A DNA stretch of 64,000 nucleotides from Thamnidium elegans (GCA_025201345.1 JAIXMG010000013.1:1-64000), one strand, 5' to 3'. Shown: positions 24,945 through 37,153, numbered from the stretch's first letter. Made by a program: numbers and translations. The notes: generated from the letters alone by a model not told the origin.

Positions 24945-27905
24945 TTAAATTACAAAATTGATTAACTCTCCCTTCTTAGCCAAGATCAATTTGCGAACAG
25001 GTTTATCCGATAACCACTTTTGTCCAATTTCTGATTCACGAACCAACCTTTCAATTTCCTTTGCATTACCGGCCAACTCATTAGGTACTGTGATACTTAA
25101 TCTTGTCTTACCATTGACCTGTACTACACAATCTATCTGATCCTTCTGCAAGGCCTCAGGTACAAACTCTGGCCATTCTTGTTCAAACACGCTTTGCTCA
25201 TTTTTTAACAACTCCCAACATTCTTCACTGGTAGAAGGTGTCATAGGAGCCATCATCTTGACCAAACATTGTACAGCATGAGCGTACACCGGTGAAGAGC
25301 TATCAACGGTTGAACTCGATACATGGTTAGATAACTTGATTAAATCCGAAATAACCGTATTAAACGCATAAGTATTTGAAAGCGATTCAGTTACTTGTTT
25401 CACTGTTTGATTCGTAGCTCTATACATTTCTCTTTCATCTTTTGACATGGTTTCAAGTGTAGAGATTGGCTGAGAACTTGGTTGTACTGCTTGAGAAAGC
25501 TTTAATACCTTACTGATCCATCGTTGCATACCAACAATACTATCTTCTTCCCATTCAAGTACTTCAGAAGGTGGTGCCTTGTATAAGATATGAAGACGTG
25601 TAGGATCAACTCCACATTCTTCTACAACATTCACAGGGTCTACACCATTATATTTACTCTTGGACATCTTTTCAAATGAAATCAATGGTTGCTCACCAGT
25701 AGCAATAATCTTGGGCTGATTGTTATCTGTTAAATCAACTTCTTCGGGTTTCAAAAATCGTGAAGTCTTTGGATCTTTAAATGTACGACCGTGAACCATA
25801 CCTTGTGTAAGCAACACATTAAATGGCTCTCCGTTTCCAGGTTTAGTATCTGGTAATTCACTATAAGCACCTTGCTTCAATAAAGTCTTGGAGATAAATC
25901 TAGAATACAACAGATGAAGGATGGCGTGCTCTACACCACCAATATAGATATCCACAGGTAACATGGCAGAAGCCTTTACAGGATCAAATGGTAACTCAGT
26001 ATTTTTAGGATCGGTAAATCTCATAAAATACCAAGACGAATCAACAAATGTATCCATTGTATCTGTTTCACGTTTAGCAGGTCCTTGACACTTTGGGCAC
26101 TTGCAGTTAACCCAATCTTCTTTAGTAGCAAGTGGGGAATGACCTTTACCAGAGAACTCGACATCCAATGGAAGATGAACTGGAAGGTCTTCTTTAGGGA
26201 CAGGAACGACTTTACAATCGGGACAATGAATAATAGGGATAGGTGCACCCCAATATCTTTGTCTTGACAAAAGCCAATCTCTTAATCTATATTGTGTAGC
26301 TGATTTACCAATACCCAACTCTTTTGCCTTCTTCAAAATTGCTTTAGACGCATCCTTTGATTTCATTCCTTTATAAGGACCAGATAAATCTGTCAAGACT
26401 CCTTGTTGAAGGAAAGGGGAAGAATAATCCAATTCTTTACCTACTTCTTTAATACTGGGTTCTACGACAAATTTAATATCCTTGACTACATTATTGACCT
26501 TGCAAAAATCGTAATCTCGTTTATCATGAGCCGGTACAGCCATTACGGCACCGGTACCGTATTCTGATAACACGTAAGGTGCTACGTAAATTGGAATGTC
26601 TTCCTCGGTAAATGGGTTTTGAGCATAGAGGCCTGTAAATACTCCCTTTTTGTTCTCTTCCGCTTCTTGTGCGTTTTGCTTTTTGGTAAGGTCGTTGACA
26701 AATGATAATACAGATTCTGCCTGTTCTACTGGAAGGTTTCTATTTTTTTTTTTTAAAAAAAAAGTTAGTTCCTTTTTTCTTAAATAAAAATCGGGTAGGT
26801 GATTATGTACTCTTTTTTAACAAGTGGATGTTCAGGTGCAAGAACCAAGTATTGGACTCCGTAAACCGTATCGGGTCTACTAGTAAATACTTTAATGGGC
26901 TCTAGCTTGTTATCATTTGGTAATGTTGAACTCTATAATTTTAAAAAAATTAATTATAAAAATGATGGATTTTTTTTGTTTGCATAATTTCTTTACAATA
27001 CTGAAATCAATCTCTGCTCCTGTTGATTTTCCAATCCAATTTCTTTGCATTTGTTTGACACGATCGGGCCAGTTCTCTAATCTATCAATATCCTTCAACA
27101 AATCCTAAACTTTTAATTAGATATAGAACTCTGTTTCTCTCTGAAGGACAATATATATACCTCAGCAAAATCGGTCACTTTAAAAAACCATTGTCTAAGC
27201 TTTTTTCTTTCTACAACAGCGCCAGATCTCCAAGACTTTCCTTCATTATCAACTTGTTCATTTGCTAATACTGTTTTATCGACTGGATCCCAATTAACAA
27301 CTGCTTCCTTTTGATAAGCTAATCCTGAATTATACAATTGTAAGAAAATATATTGTGTCCATTTATAATATTCTGGATCACAAGTAGCAATTTCCTATTT
27401 TAAAATATCAGCATATACTCTTTTTTTTTTCTTGCGTTTTTCTTACTCGAGACCAATCAAAATCAATACATAATTTCGAAATTTGTTCCTTCATAATAGA
27501 TATATTCTTGGTCGTCCATTCAGCGGGATGAATTCCTCTTTCAATTGCTGCATTTTCAGCTGGTAAGCCAAAGGCGTCCCAGCCCATAGGATGTAATACA
27601 TTATACCCGTTCATCTTTCGAAACCTTTGAATGGCGTCACTGATAGTATAGACACGTACATGACCCATATGCAGCATACCGCTGGGATAAGGGAACATGG
27701 ATAATGCATAATAACTAGGTTTGCTACTATCTACTGCCGTAGGTGCACTGTCCTTCCACCTTGCTTTCCATTTATCTTCTATGCTGCTAAAATCAACAGG
27801 TAACTTTCGTGTCGAGGTTGCATAGTTGGTAGTCCCTAAAAGTGTCGCAGGTAAGTGAGTACGAGTTACTAGTCTTATACTTGGACGGGTTGCAAATATT
27901 GACAT
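24945..27905 (-). CDS. NAM2: Leucyl-tRNA synthetase, mitochondrial type
   Basis: Five exons (27905-27447, 27394-27161, 27104-26997, 26932-26811, 26739-24945) give 905 residues. It charges tRNA-Leu with leucine and ATP. The class-I HIGH signature appears as HMGH (about residues 79-82) within [11 protein letters not shown], the KMSKS loop as KMSKSK (about 665-670). The editing domain contains TSRPDTVYG and [13 protein letters not shown]; zinc-type CPDC and CKCPKC pairs and the WYFMRF and [10 protein letters not shown] blocks follow. The bacterial/mitochondrial architecture and a basic, Ser/Thr-rich N-terminus (about 35 residues) suggest matrix import. All four introns are 52-71 nt and keep frame. 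In yeasts the mitochondrial enzyme also aids group I intron splicing; nothing here tests that. Confidence 0.95.
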
Positions 27906-28535
27906 ATTGGTTCCTGTTTAATAAAAAAAAAGAAAAAGAAAAGAGTTTTTTAACCCTTGCTTCTTTTTTTTTAGACAGGTAAACCCAGTCCCTTCGTCCG
28001 GCGCTTTAAAAAAAAGTAAGGTTTTTTTTTTGTATTACATGTATATTCTTGCTATTTAACAACTATTTGATATTTGCCTAGCAGTAAACCTTTTTTTATC
28101 TAATCTTTTGTGATTTAAAGATATATGTTACTGCTTATCAGATTCATTTTTTTTTCTTGAAATTTTACACGCGCTTGTTTTCAAAATTTAATTTTGTTAG
28201 AGGAAAGTACAATGTAGGTACAGCCTTTTCTCCCCTTCCCTAGGATCCTTCTCTATACACCCACCTGCTTTAATCTTTTGAGAAGTGAATTACTATTTCA
28301 TAGGATACAAAAAAGAAAAAAAAAAAAAAAACCCTATAAAAAATAGACCAAACATGCGACATTGGTAAATATCTACGTTTGTATATCTGTGCTACTGATA
28401 AATAAATGCAAATAGAGAAATCTAGAGTATCGAAAAGCCGGGTATTTATACGCTTTGCCATAATGATACGCGTGATAAGACGACACGAGAACAATAAAAT
28501 ATGGCTGGGTCAGGTATTTCTTCTTCTTCTTCTTT
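27906..28535. promoter_or_regulatory. Divergent intergenic region
   Basis: 630 bp between the start of the leucyl-tRNA synthetase gene and the plus-strand Pro/His-rich gene. It is AT-rich and must hold both promoters; no specific motif can be singled out. Confidence 0.4.
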
Positions 28536-28889
28536 ATGTATAATCATCGTCAAGGATTCCCCTCGTTACCACCACCACCGTTACCGCTGCCCCCACCACA
28601 TCATCATTTACACTTCCATCCTCATGGTTATCGCCCCTATTACTACTCTGCACCACCACAACCTATACTAAAATTCTATACACCAACACATCTTATTCAA
28701 CAACAACAATATCAACAATACCAAGTCAATAGACGAATACAATCTAGTAATAATACGTATCAACGTACAAGTACAAATAAAAAAGAGGCTAAACCAGATG
28801 ACACTCCAAATAGTATGATTAGCAATACGATCCATACCAAGCCAGCATTTTCTTTTATTCGTAGTATCAAAGCAACAACCAATTGGTAA
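28536..28889 (+). CDS. Small Pro/His/Gln-rich protein of unknown function
   Basis: Single exon, 117 residues. The N-terminal third is almost pure Pro and His (PPPPLPLPPPHHHLHFHPHG), followed by Tyr/Gln-rich sequence (IQQQQYQQYQ) and a Lys/Ser/Thr-rich tail ending in ATTNW. There is no signal peptide or membrane segment. The non-random composition and codon use support coding, but such a short low-complexity frame could also be a fortuitous open stretch. Function unknown. Confidence 0.5.
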   Translation: MYNHRQGFPSLPPPPLPLPPPHHHLHFHPHGYRPYYYSAPPQPILKFYTPTHLIQQQQYQQYQVNRRIQSSNNTYQRTSTNKKEAKPDDTPNSMISNTIHTKPAFSFIRSIKATTNW

Positions 28890-29133
28890 AGAACAAAATA
28901 TATACATATATAAAACATATAAGGATTTTAAGAAAAAATTGCGTTGTAGGATCGCAGAAACATTTTGCTTTTGCTCTATAGACGATAATAGTCATGTCTT
29001 TGAAATGAATGATAGACAAACAAATGTGAAAAATACTTTAAAAAAATAAAATAGAAAAAGCGTTATTAAAATAAATGACTTTTTTTTATTATTAAAAAAA
29101 AAACGGCTTTTTGCAGAGACATGGTCGATACGC

Positions 29134-29901
29134 TTAGAAAACAAGAGCAGCACCCTTGGTCTTCTTATCACCACCTAATTCGAAGTGCTTACATCTCTTG
29201 ATAGCGAGTTGCATCTTGTACTTACAGGCTAAAAGATATAAAAAAATAAAATAAGTATATCATAAAATTTGATATCAGTTATTATAGCTACATACCGGTA
29301 CATTCAAGACGGAGGACAATCTTCTTGGTAGTCTTAGCCTTCTTGTGGAAAACGGGCTTAGTTTGACCACCATAACCAGCTTGCTTACGGTCGTAACGTC
29401 TCTTACCTTGAGCGAACAAAGAAGCCTTACCAGCCTTGTATTGGGTGACCTTGTGAGGGGTGTGCTTTCTACACTTGGAGCCCTTGCAGTAGGTGTTACG
29501 GGTCTTGGGAATGTTGACCTAAGATAATAATATTATTAATTCATGTCTTTTATATTTTTTCATAAAGACCAGGCAATCCATCCAAAATTTTTCCTTCCCC
29601 CTTCCTTTATTTCAGTCATTCGGTCATTCATATGTTGTAGACTTTTCTAATATTCGTTTATTCATTATCTAATATTGTATTTCACAATTTTTTCCGAGTT
29701 GATATTGATATACATATACTTGTTGTATATAAAAAACCGTGTATATATATATTTTTTCAACTCAAAAAAAAAAGTTTTTTTTTCAATCCCTTTTTTTTTA
29801 TTGTTGTATCTTTATCCATTGTTGTAGTTGTATTAAGGAAGGGTAGAGGATTCTGATGGACTGAATGCATTGTCTATATGGATGGATGAATCACCTACCA
29901 T
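29134..29901 (-). CDS. RPL42: 60S ribosomal protein eL42 (L44/L36a)
   Basis: Three exons: 29901-29899 (only the ATG), 29518-29296 and 29228-29134, giving 106 residues, exactly the usual family length. It is a zinc-binding protein of the large subunit near the E site; cysteine pairs are visible as C12/C17 and CTACKYK, and the C-terminus is [13 protein letters not shown]. The first intron (29519-29898, 380 nt) splits directly after ATG with a GTAGGT donor, an arrangement common in fungal ribosomal-protein genes; the second is 67 nt. Residue 56 is proline (GGQTKPVF), the form linked in yeasts with cycloheximide sensitivity. Codon bias is strong, as in PMA1. Confidence 0.95.
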
Positions 29902-31177
29902 GTTTAATTCAACTGTATGCCAAAAGAGAAGGATCTATCCTAGTTCCTATTTCGTTTCTACACTTAAAACCTCTTGATCTCCTCTTCTGGTTCACAAATG
30001 TATCCGGTCCGGATATGTCCGGCTTTTTTTAAAAAAAGATTGGGTTTGAACTGTCTCACTGATATACCCCCATGCCTGATTTGCTTGTAATAAATGTCAT
30101 GCAAAAAGAAAAAAAAAAAGGTTTGAAGTAAACAAAGAACTATTTTATTTGCAATAGATTCAAGTGTTTGTTTAAAAAAATCAGCGCGTTTAAATCATAT
30201 GAAAGTTTATCTAAACCAAAAAATTCGCACTTGAATTTAAACCTCGTCTGTAACACCCCTCTTGATTTACTTAGTTTCCATAACTACTTATCTAATATTT
30301 GTATAGCAACTAACAATATTTAATATACCTATCAGATTTTTTCGTTACAAATATATACATATATATAACAAAAAAAAGAACAGAATGATAAAGTTTACTT
30401 TTTTATCTTTAGACTGATAACCTCTTTCTTAAAGGAAAAAAAAAGCTGCAAGTAGCCTGCACTTTAGTTCACGAACTATGCATATATGCAGGTCTTTCTC
30501 TTATGCTAGTACGTTATCAAACGCAAATCTAGACTTTTCTTTATCAAAAATCAAAACCCTATTCCATTTTTTTTCGCAAAGAGGCACCCGAAAAAAAAGT
30601 ATAATTGCTATTTGGGGTCCACTATTTAAACAATAACTTCCACCGTGTTACAATACACTATTATTATTTTTTTGCATGCAAATTTCTCGGAATACTACCC
30701 GTTATTTCGTACTCTATCTTATGATGTTTTGCATATAAATACAGCCTGAGGAATGGGGAACGTCCTTTTTTTAAAAAAAGGTTTTCTTTTTCGCCATGGA
30801 CGATATAGTGTATATCTACAAACTATAGATTTTGACAAATCAAATTACTTCCGGGATTGTTTTCAACTCAGAATATAGGCCCTTCTTTTTTTTCATATTT
30901 TTTGAATGACAGTTATGTCAAAAAAAGAGAGAACTTGCACACTTTATAATTATTTCAAATATATTACTGTAGATGAGGGAAATACATAGTATAGAAGAAG
31001 AGAAATAAAAAAAGATAACACGAATAGTTTATTTACAGTTTACTTGTCACCATGTGAGCATTTTAATAGAAGACTTTCCAAAGTAATACATATATTAGTG
31101 TAACTACAATTTTTAAAAAATATAAAAAATCTCTTTTTTTATTATTTTGATCTTTTTACTTTTTCTTTATATATATC
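29902..31177. other. Divergent intergenic region
   Basis: AT-rich, no gene seen. It lies between eL42 and the acidic protein gene and contains two short T7/A7 dyads (about 30024-30038 and 30765-30780). Confidence 0.5.
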
Positions 31178-32861
31178 ATGTTCCAACGACGTATTCAACT
31201 AGATACCGAAGACCGTTCACCGTGGTCTATTCCATGCTGTAGTACGTTTCGTAGTCAACGTATTCAGTTACCTGAAGACTCTGATCAAGAAGAAGAAGAG
31301 GAACAGTTCATCACCCCATTCCGTATTGAATCCACTTCTTTTTTACAACATCCATCTAACCTCTCTCGTAATCCTTTTGCAAGAGTAGATCAAGTTTCTC
31401 CAAAATTGATAACTATTGCTTCGCCAATAGAGCCACAAGAAGAGGTAAAATAAATATATCTATAGAATTTTTTATTTTTTTACTTACACATAATCTTGTA
31501 GTGTACAGAAGAATTAGTAAATGTAAGCAGAAACAAGTATGAAAATGAACCTGATTGGACAGAGATGCATAAAGAAGAAGAAGAAGAAGAGGATGATGAT
31601 GATATTGTTAGATCGCCTACTTTGATTACAGAAGATACAAGAGAGGGAGCTACAAGAGAGGAAGCTACAAGAGAGGAAGCTACTAGAGAGGAAAATACAA
31701 GCGAGGAAAATACAAGCGAGGAAGGTATAAGTTTCAAAGTTACAGCGCCCAATATTACAAAAGAAGAAGAGGAGACGGAGGAGGTAAATGAAGAAGATAT
31801 GCTTAAAAAAGAAGAAATAATACCCCAGATTGAAAAGGAAGTATTACATTTATTACCATTACCTCAACTATCCAATGAACTACCGCCTACCATGATCCAC
31901 AAAAAGCCCTCATTTGAAAAATCCATGTATGGTGAAGCGCCTCTTATGACTACCAGTCGCTCCACCACAACTAACCGAATCTCTCGGTTCTCAATGACAG
32001 AAGAAGACTTTTTGGCCTTAAAGAAACAAGAGGAAACCAAAAAACAATTGTCTATGGAAGAACCCTTACGTATAAAACAAATACAACTGTTATCTATGAA
32101 CGATATGGTCATACCATCAAAAGAAATCACAGCTTCACCAATCGAAATAACTCCACAAACAGATCCTTTATCGATACCCGTCCAAGACCACAAACAAGTT
32201 ATACAGCGAAGATCTTCTATAGCACAATCTATTCTTGGCGATAAACTAGACGATTTCACCGAGAAATTAGCATTTATAAAAAAGAATATTATTATGAATA
32301 TTGATTCTGATGAAGAAGATGAAGAAGCAGATAATGCAGAAGAAACATTAAAAAAGATTGCATTATTAAAACAAGAAACTACTACATCTGTACCTGTGTA
32401 AGTTTATATTATAAACTTTTTTTTAAAATTAAAACTTAATAAAAAAATAAAATAAAATAAAATTGTAGCGAAACACCAAGACCATTACACAGAAGAACTA
32501 GTTCATTAATGGACGTAGCTCCTACACTTGCTAGATTTATAAACCAAATTGGTGGTAACTATCAACCTAGATTATTATTTTTTTCACTTTGGTTTTCTCA
32601 TATATATTTATTATTCTAGCTGGTCCTGAACCTTCTTCTTCATCTCCAGAAGACCAAGATGACGAAGAACTATTTGATTTTACAAAAGTCATTGAGATTG
32701 GAAAAAACGTCCGATCATTTAGTGAAGGCTTTGTAGGCAATGGTATCCGTATGTTAAACGACGTAGCCACCAGAATAAAAACTTCTTCAGAAGAAGAAGA
32801 AGAAGAAGATGGAGAAAAGCAAACAGAACATGAAAATTGGATTAATGATTCTTATATTTAA
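31178..32861 (+). CDS. Acidic low-complexity protein of unknown function
   Basis: Four exons (31178-31444, 31502-32397, 32469-32554, 32620-32861) give 496 residues; all introns are 57-71 nt and keep frame. The protein is strongly acidic, with Glu/Asp runs near residues 36-40 and 113-123, and a tandem five-residue repeat of the EEATR/EENTS type (about residues 134-157). Possible folded segments are SILGDKLDDFTEKLAFIKK before the third exon, PTLARFINQIGG, and the C-terminal VIEIGKNVRSFSEGFVGNG, all predicted helical by eye. There is no membrane segment. I do not recognise the family; the acidic tail and serine clusters suggest a regulated cytosolic or trafficking adaptor, which is only a guess. 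It ends 23 bp from the convergent TLC-like gene. Confidence 0.75.
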
Positions 32862-32884
32862 CGATAATAATAAACTATTTTTTA

Positions 32885-33747
32885 TTATATGGTATAAATT
32901 TTATCTAAAAATGAATGCTTTGGTTTTCTTCTTTTTGATAAAAGGGCCATGGGAGGGTTAGGTTTATAAAGCGAGGACCAATGAATAGAGTATCTATTTA
33001 ACTGTTGTGTAAGAATACCTATATACAAATTTTGAGTTAGTACACACACTTTTATAAAATAAAAAAAAAAAACTTACCGTAGAACCAGTAGAGATGTAAT
33101 GGAAATACAATCACAGCAACCAACCACAAGGTCTCCAATCGATGTCTTTGCTGCAATGCCACGATCATATAAGCATGAAAAACCAACCTTAACACAAAGA
33201 AACTAGATGCAAACAACAGATCACATCTCCATTCTTTTTTAAACGACCCCAATGCCAACAACAAGGTCGGTAACTCCAACAAACAATTGGTACTAAAGAA
33301 AGAAGATGATCTTGACCGGAGTAACCAAAACAAGATACCAATATACAATGGATGATGAATCCAACCGGTAAGCAAGGTAATTCTACTTCTATAATAAATA
33401 GAACCCAGCGATAAATCCAGTACCAAGTAAGATATAAAAAAGCACACCATAGCTATATGGAAATTTGAATCTATACTCAACTGATTCATATCCCAACCCG
33501 ATCTCCAGAACAAAATAAAGAATGGAATAGAAGTAATGGTACATACAAGACTACTGGCAAATGTAAGAATCCAGCTTATTTGTTTATCGGTTTTAGTGAA
33601 CCCGCTCTTGATGCAGTAAAAGAAGAAACATATCAAGCTACCAAAACTTATTAGAAAAGAGATGGGTACAATCGGTTGGCAAAATACTTGTACAAGTGTA
33701 AGTTTCAGCATCGTTATATTTTGAAAAAAAGAGAGAAAAAAAGACAA
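32885..33747 (-). CDS. TLC-domain-like multispanning membrane protein
   Basis: Two exons (33747-33078, 33018-32885) give 267 residues; the intron has GTAAGT, an ACTAAC branch site and a TATAG acceptor. By eye there are about seven hydrophobic segments. Blocks such as GWIHHPLYIGILFWLL, LELPTLLLALG and FFVLRLVFHAYM match the TLC (TRAM-LAG1-CLN8) fold as seen in TMEM56/TLCD-type proteins, whose members act in membrane-lipid handling. The strict ceramide-synthase Lag1 motif with two adjacent histidines is not evident, so a TLCD-like protein is more likely than a ceramide synthase. The second exon adds a basic cytosolic tail (LLSKRRKPKHSF). A second in-frame Met (residue 13) could be the true start. 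Confidence 0.72.
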
Positions 33748-34228
33748 AAACCTATTATTTTTCTTTTAGTAGTAGCTGCTTATATAGTTGAGGGTGGCAT
33801 CATATTACAACACAGGGGGGAGCGAAACTTATGCAAACGACATATAAAAAAATTGTTTAGTAAAAAGTATTTGACAATAGGCTCATTAAACGCAGGAGAT
33901 GCACTATAAAATAAAAATAGGAGATTTTTTTTTTTTTTTACCCTGCACGTTTTTTCTGGGTGGCAAACAGAAAAGCACTGATACCCTTTTTTTCTTTTCT
34001 AATGCTTTTCTATACAGACCTAAACCCACCCCCTTCTTTTCGTTTTTACGAGTTAGTTTTTTATTTTTAATGCAAACACTTACATTATAAGTACTCTACT
34101 GAAACAAAATGTATACAAAAAAGCAAAATTAGATTTTTGCCCTTTAAAAAAAAAACTATATCCCTTTCAAAACTGAAAAAAAAAAAAACTTTTTACTCCT
34201 TTTATAAAACCAACTTTTTTTTATTTTT
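33748..34228. other. Intergenic region
   Basis: 480 bp of AT-rich sequence between two minus-strand genes, with poly(A/T) runs. It should hold the promoter of the TLC-like gene; no gene seen. Confidence 0.5.
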
Positions 34229-36307
34229 TTACTTCGTTAAACTTCCAATCAAGATACAAGGAACAGATAATCCTTTGCTTAAGACAGTTATATCAGGGGT
34301 ACGCATTGGCAGCTGAAGTAACCCATTTGCCTCGACCATACTCATCAACCTACTACTCTGTTGATTACCAGTGGAAGAAGCCATCAAGTTTCCATTTTCG
34401 ATATGAACGAAGACACGATGATACTCAGGTCTAGTATCCAACACAATATCATGCTGAATCTTGACAGGAATCAAAGCATGTTCAGGTTTTTCCCACCCAG
34501 CCATCCGCCTTAATGCAGGCAACACAAACAGGTGAAAGGCGACAGTTGCAGAAACTGGGTTACCAGGCAATGCAAAAACTAATTTAGAGGCACGTTTGCC
34601 TTGAGGGATAGTTGCAAAAGTGGTTGGTTTTCCTGGTTTCATCAAGACACGTCCGAAATGAATTGTAGCCTGCATCTTTTGTTCCAAAATAGGTTTCATA
34701 AAATCCGCTTCACCCATAGAAACTCCTCCAGTTGTAATCAATACATCTACTTTGGCAACTGCTTCTTCTAACCTTTCAAATATTTCATCTACATCGTCAT
34801 CTACAATACCTAAATCGACTGCTTCATATCCACTGGCCGCAACTGCTGCTAATAAAGTAATACGATTGGTGTCACGAATTTGTCCAGGTTTTAATTCATC
34901 TGTATGCATATGATCCAAGACTTCATTACCCGATGATAATACACCAACACGGGGCTTACGATACGCTTTGACATGACGTACACCAACTGAAGCCAACGTA
35001 CCTAATTCAGTACCAATACGTTGCCCTCTATGTCCAACTAACTGTCCAACCGGACAATCAGATCCAACCTCTCTCATATTTTGATTTTCAACAGCAGATA
35101 CCAAGATTTCAACTTCAAGTTCTTCATTTCCTTGTTCTTTTACAAGTTTTGTATCTTCAACCATAATTACAGCATTTGCTCCTTCAGGTACCATGCCTCC
35201 TGTGGCAACACGAGCAATTTTGCCACGAGTTAAGGGTTGACAGGAAGCTTGTTGTGCCAAAGAAATGGATTCAACTTGATATACACCAGGACCATCTTCA
35301 ACATGAATAGCATAACCATCAACAACAGAAGCACGGTACCCAGGTACAGGTTCAATGGCAACAACATTTTCAGCCAATACATAACCAGGTAAGAACTGTG
35401 AGACTGGTACATTAATAACATTCAATACTTTAGCATGCTCAGCCACAATCTTAAGTGCCTTATCAACATGAATTAAAGGATAAGGAGAAGCACGTAGCCT
35501 ACGAGCAACTGATGTATCCAAAGAAGCTGATTGACCAGTTTGAGAAATATCTCCTTCAACATCATGCTTATGTGTACATGTGTGGCCACCACCACCGCCA
35601 CCAGTACTACCAGTACTATCAACACCGCCTTGCTGAACCTTTGTATGGAATTTTTTGACAGATCTGTCCAACAATAAATCAAGTGCATGAGGTAAAACTT
35701 TTAAGACGGCGTCCATATTTTCTTGACATGCCTTTGGACTTCCAGGTAAAGTAATAATCATGGTTTTGTTTCTAATACCTGTAATAGGTCTTGATAATGC
35801 TGCAAAAGGTGTAATCGCAATAGACGAAGATAATAACAAATGAGTAATACCAGGAGTTTCTTTTGTCAATAAAGGTTTTACAGCCTTTTAAAGTTTAACT
35901 TTAGTATATAATAAAGGAGAGAGCTTTTTTTTTATACCTCAGGAGTTACATCTCTCGGAGAAAAACCTGTTCCGCCTGTAATGATGATCAAGTTTAATTC
36001 TGACCAAGAAGTAATTGTGTTTTGAATAGCATGTATCTCATCGCTAACAATAGTTTGTTGACTAATAGAGTATTTTTGAGTATCAGATAAAATAGACTTG
36101 ATAAGTGGTCCACTTTTATCAACAGAATTGTCAACAGAAGCAGTGTCGCTAACTAGGTTTATGAATGAGTTATAAAAAAAAGCCGTTCTGTGGTAGTAAA
36201 TTTACCTGTTAATATACCAACAGTATATGGTTCTACAACAGATTTTTTTTTTTGCGTTAACTACTTTATTATACGCGTGTGATATTTATAGATAAGTTAC
36301 CAGACAT
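34229..36307 (-). CDS. cnxE: Gephyrin/CnxE-type molybdenum cofactor protein (MogA-MoeA fusion)
   Basis: Four exons (36307-36301, 36232-36206, 36152-35938, 35884-34229) give 634 residues; the first exon is only 7 nt (Met-Ser-G). The N-terminal G/MogA domain reads EPYTVGILTVSDTA and TGGTGFSPRDVTPE and should adenylate molybdopterin. A linker of about 50 residues with a Gly run and HTCTHKHD follows. The C-terminal E/MoeA domain carries VVDGYA, ATGGMVPEGANAVIMVEDT, TTGGVSMGEADF, MKPGKPTTF and FALPGNPVSATV, and inserts molybdate. The order G then E is that of gephyrin and fungal CnxE, opposite to plant Cnx1. It shares an 84-bp divergent promoter with the START-like gene. The product serves nitrate reductase, sulfite oxidase and related enzymes. 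Confidence 0.95.
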
Positions 36308-36391
36308 TTTTTTAAAAATAAGAAAAGGGAAAAAAAAAATCGTTTCAGATTAATCTTTTTTTTTTATCCTGTTTGTTATTATTATTTTTTC
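36308..36391. promoter_or_regulatory. Compact 84-bp bidirectional promoter
   Basis: Only 84 bp separate the two divergent start codons. The stretch is T- and A-rich (aaaaaaaaatcg, tctttttttttt) and must hold both core promoters or overlap the leaders. The first intron of the cofactor gene, 7 nt into the CDS, may add regulatory space. Confidence 0.55.
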
Positions 36392-37153
36392 ATGATTACA
36401 GCCATTCTAGTAATCTGCTTAGTTCTAGTACCAACAATACCACTTTTACTTTACGGTATTGGTTTACTATTACCTGCAAGTCATACCGTTACCCGTTCAG
36501 CAACTTACAACACGACTGCTGAAATCGTATGGGCCATCCTGACCAGTGTACAAGATTACCCAGCCTGGCGAAGCAACATTGATAGAGTGACTCTCCGTCA
36601 AGACGAATTCGAAAGTGATATTAATAAGTATGAAGATGAAAGTCGCTTAACGTTTATAGAATACACTTCCAAAAAAGATCGACGTACAGTTATTGTTCAT
36701 ATCGAACAAGAACACGAAAGAAAACTTTTAAGGGTGATTGAAGAAAGACCTTATATTACTCCTGGAGAAGAACATTCCTTTACAAACTCAAACTTTAGTG
36801 GTTCTTGGACTTTTCTTATTGAACCTGAACAAGATAAAGTTACTTTAAAGATTACTGAATTCGGTACTGTTAAGAAACCAATGGTGAGAGCTTTTCATAC
36901 TCTCTTTTTTGGTTTCAATCGTCGTATCGATCGCTTTTTAAAGGATTTAGGAAAAGAAATCGAGTTGGGTTTCCTTGAAGAACAAGAAGAGAAAGCCGAA
37001 GAAGAAGAACAACAACAACAAGAAGAAGAAGTTAAAGAACAAGAGCAACTGGTTGAAGAAGAGGAACAAGCCCAACCTAGTTTAACTGAATCAAAGTTGC
37101 TTGATAAAGAGTGGGACATGATGAGTGAAATATACGAAAAGAAGGAACTTTAA
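36392..37153 (+). CDS. Membrane-anchored START/SRPBCC-like protein
   Basis: Single exon, 253 residues. Residues about 3-28 form one hydrophobic segment (signal anchor). Residues about 32-192 fit the SRPBCC (polyketide-cyclase/START-like) pattern: a strand with SATYNTTAEIVWAIL, then VQDYPAWRSNIDRV, a charged sheet region, GSWTFLIEP and KITEFGTV, and a long final helix (FHTLFFGFNRRIDRFLKDL). The tail is a Glu/Gln-rich low-complexity stretch. Such proteins bind hydrophobic ligands; the ligand is not visible here. Its stop codon overlaps that of the convergent methyltransferase gene in a shared TTAA. Confidence 0.7.
   Translation: MITAILVICLVLVPTIPLLLYGIGLLLPASHTVTRSATYNTTAEIVWAILTSVQDYPAWRSNIDRVTLRQDEFESDINKYEDESRLTFIEYTSKKDRRTVIVHIEQEHERKLLRVIEERPYITPGEEHSFTNSNFSGSWTFLIEPEQDKVTLKITEFGTVKKPMVRAFHTLFFGFNRRIDRFLKDLGKEIELGFLEEQEEKAEEEEQQQQEEEVKEQEQLVEEEEQAQPSLTESKLLDKEWDMMSEIYEKKEL

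Noticed and set aside
31480..32259. Two minus-strand open frames (90 and 131 codons) opposite the acidic protein
   Set aside because: Ser-rich translations are the antisense of Glu-rich repeats; the sense strand has a consistent four-exon model.
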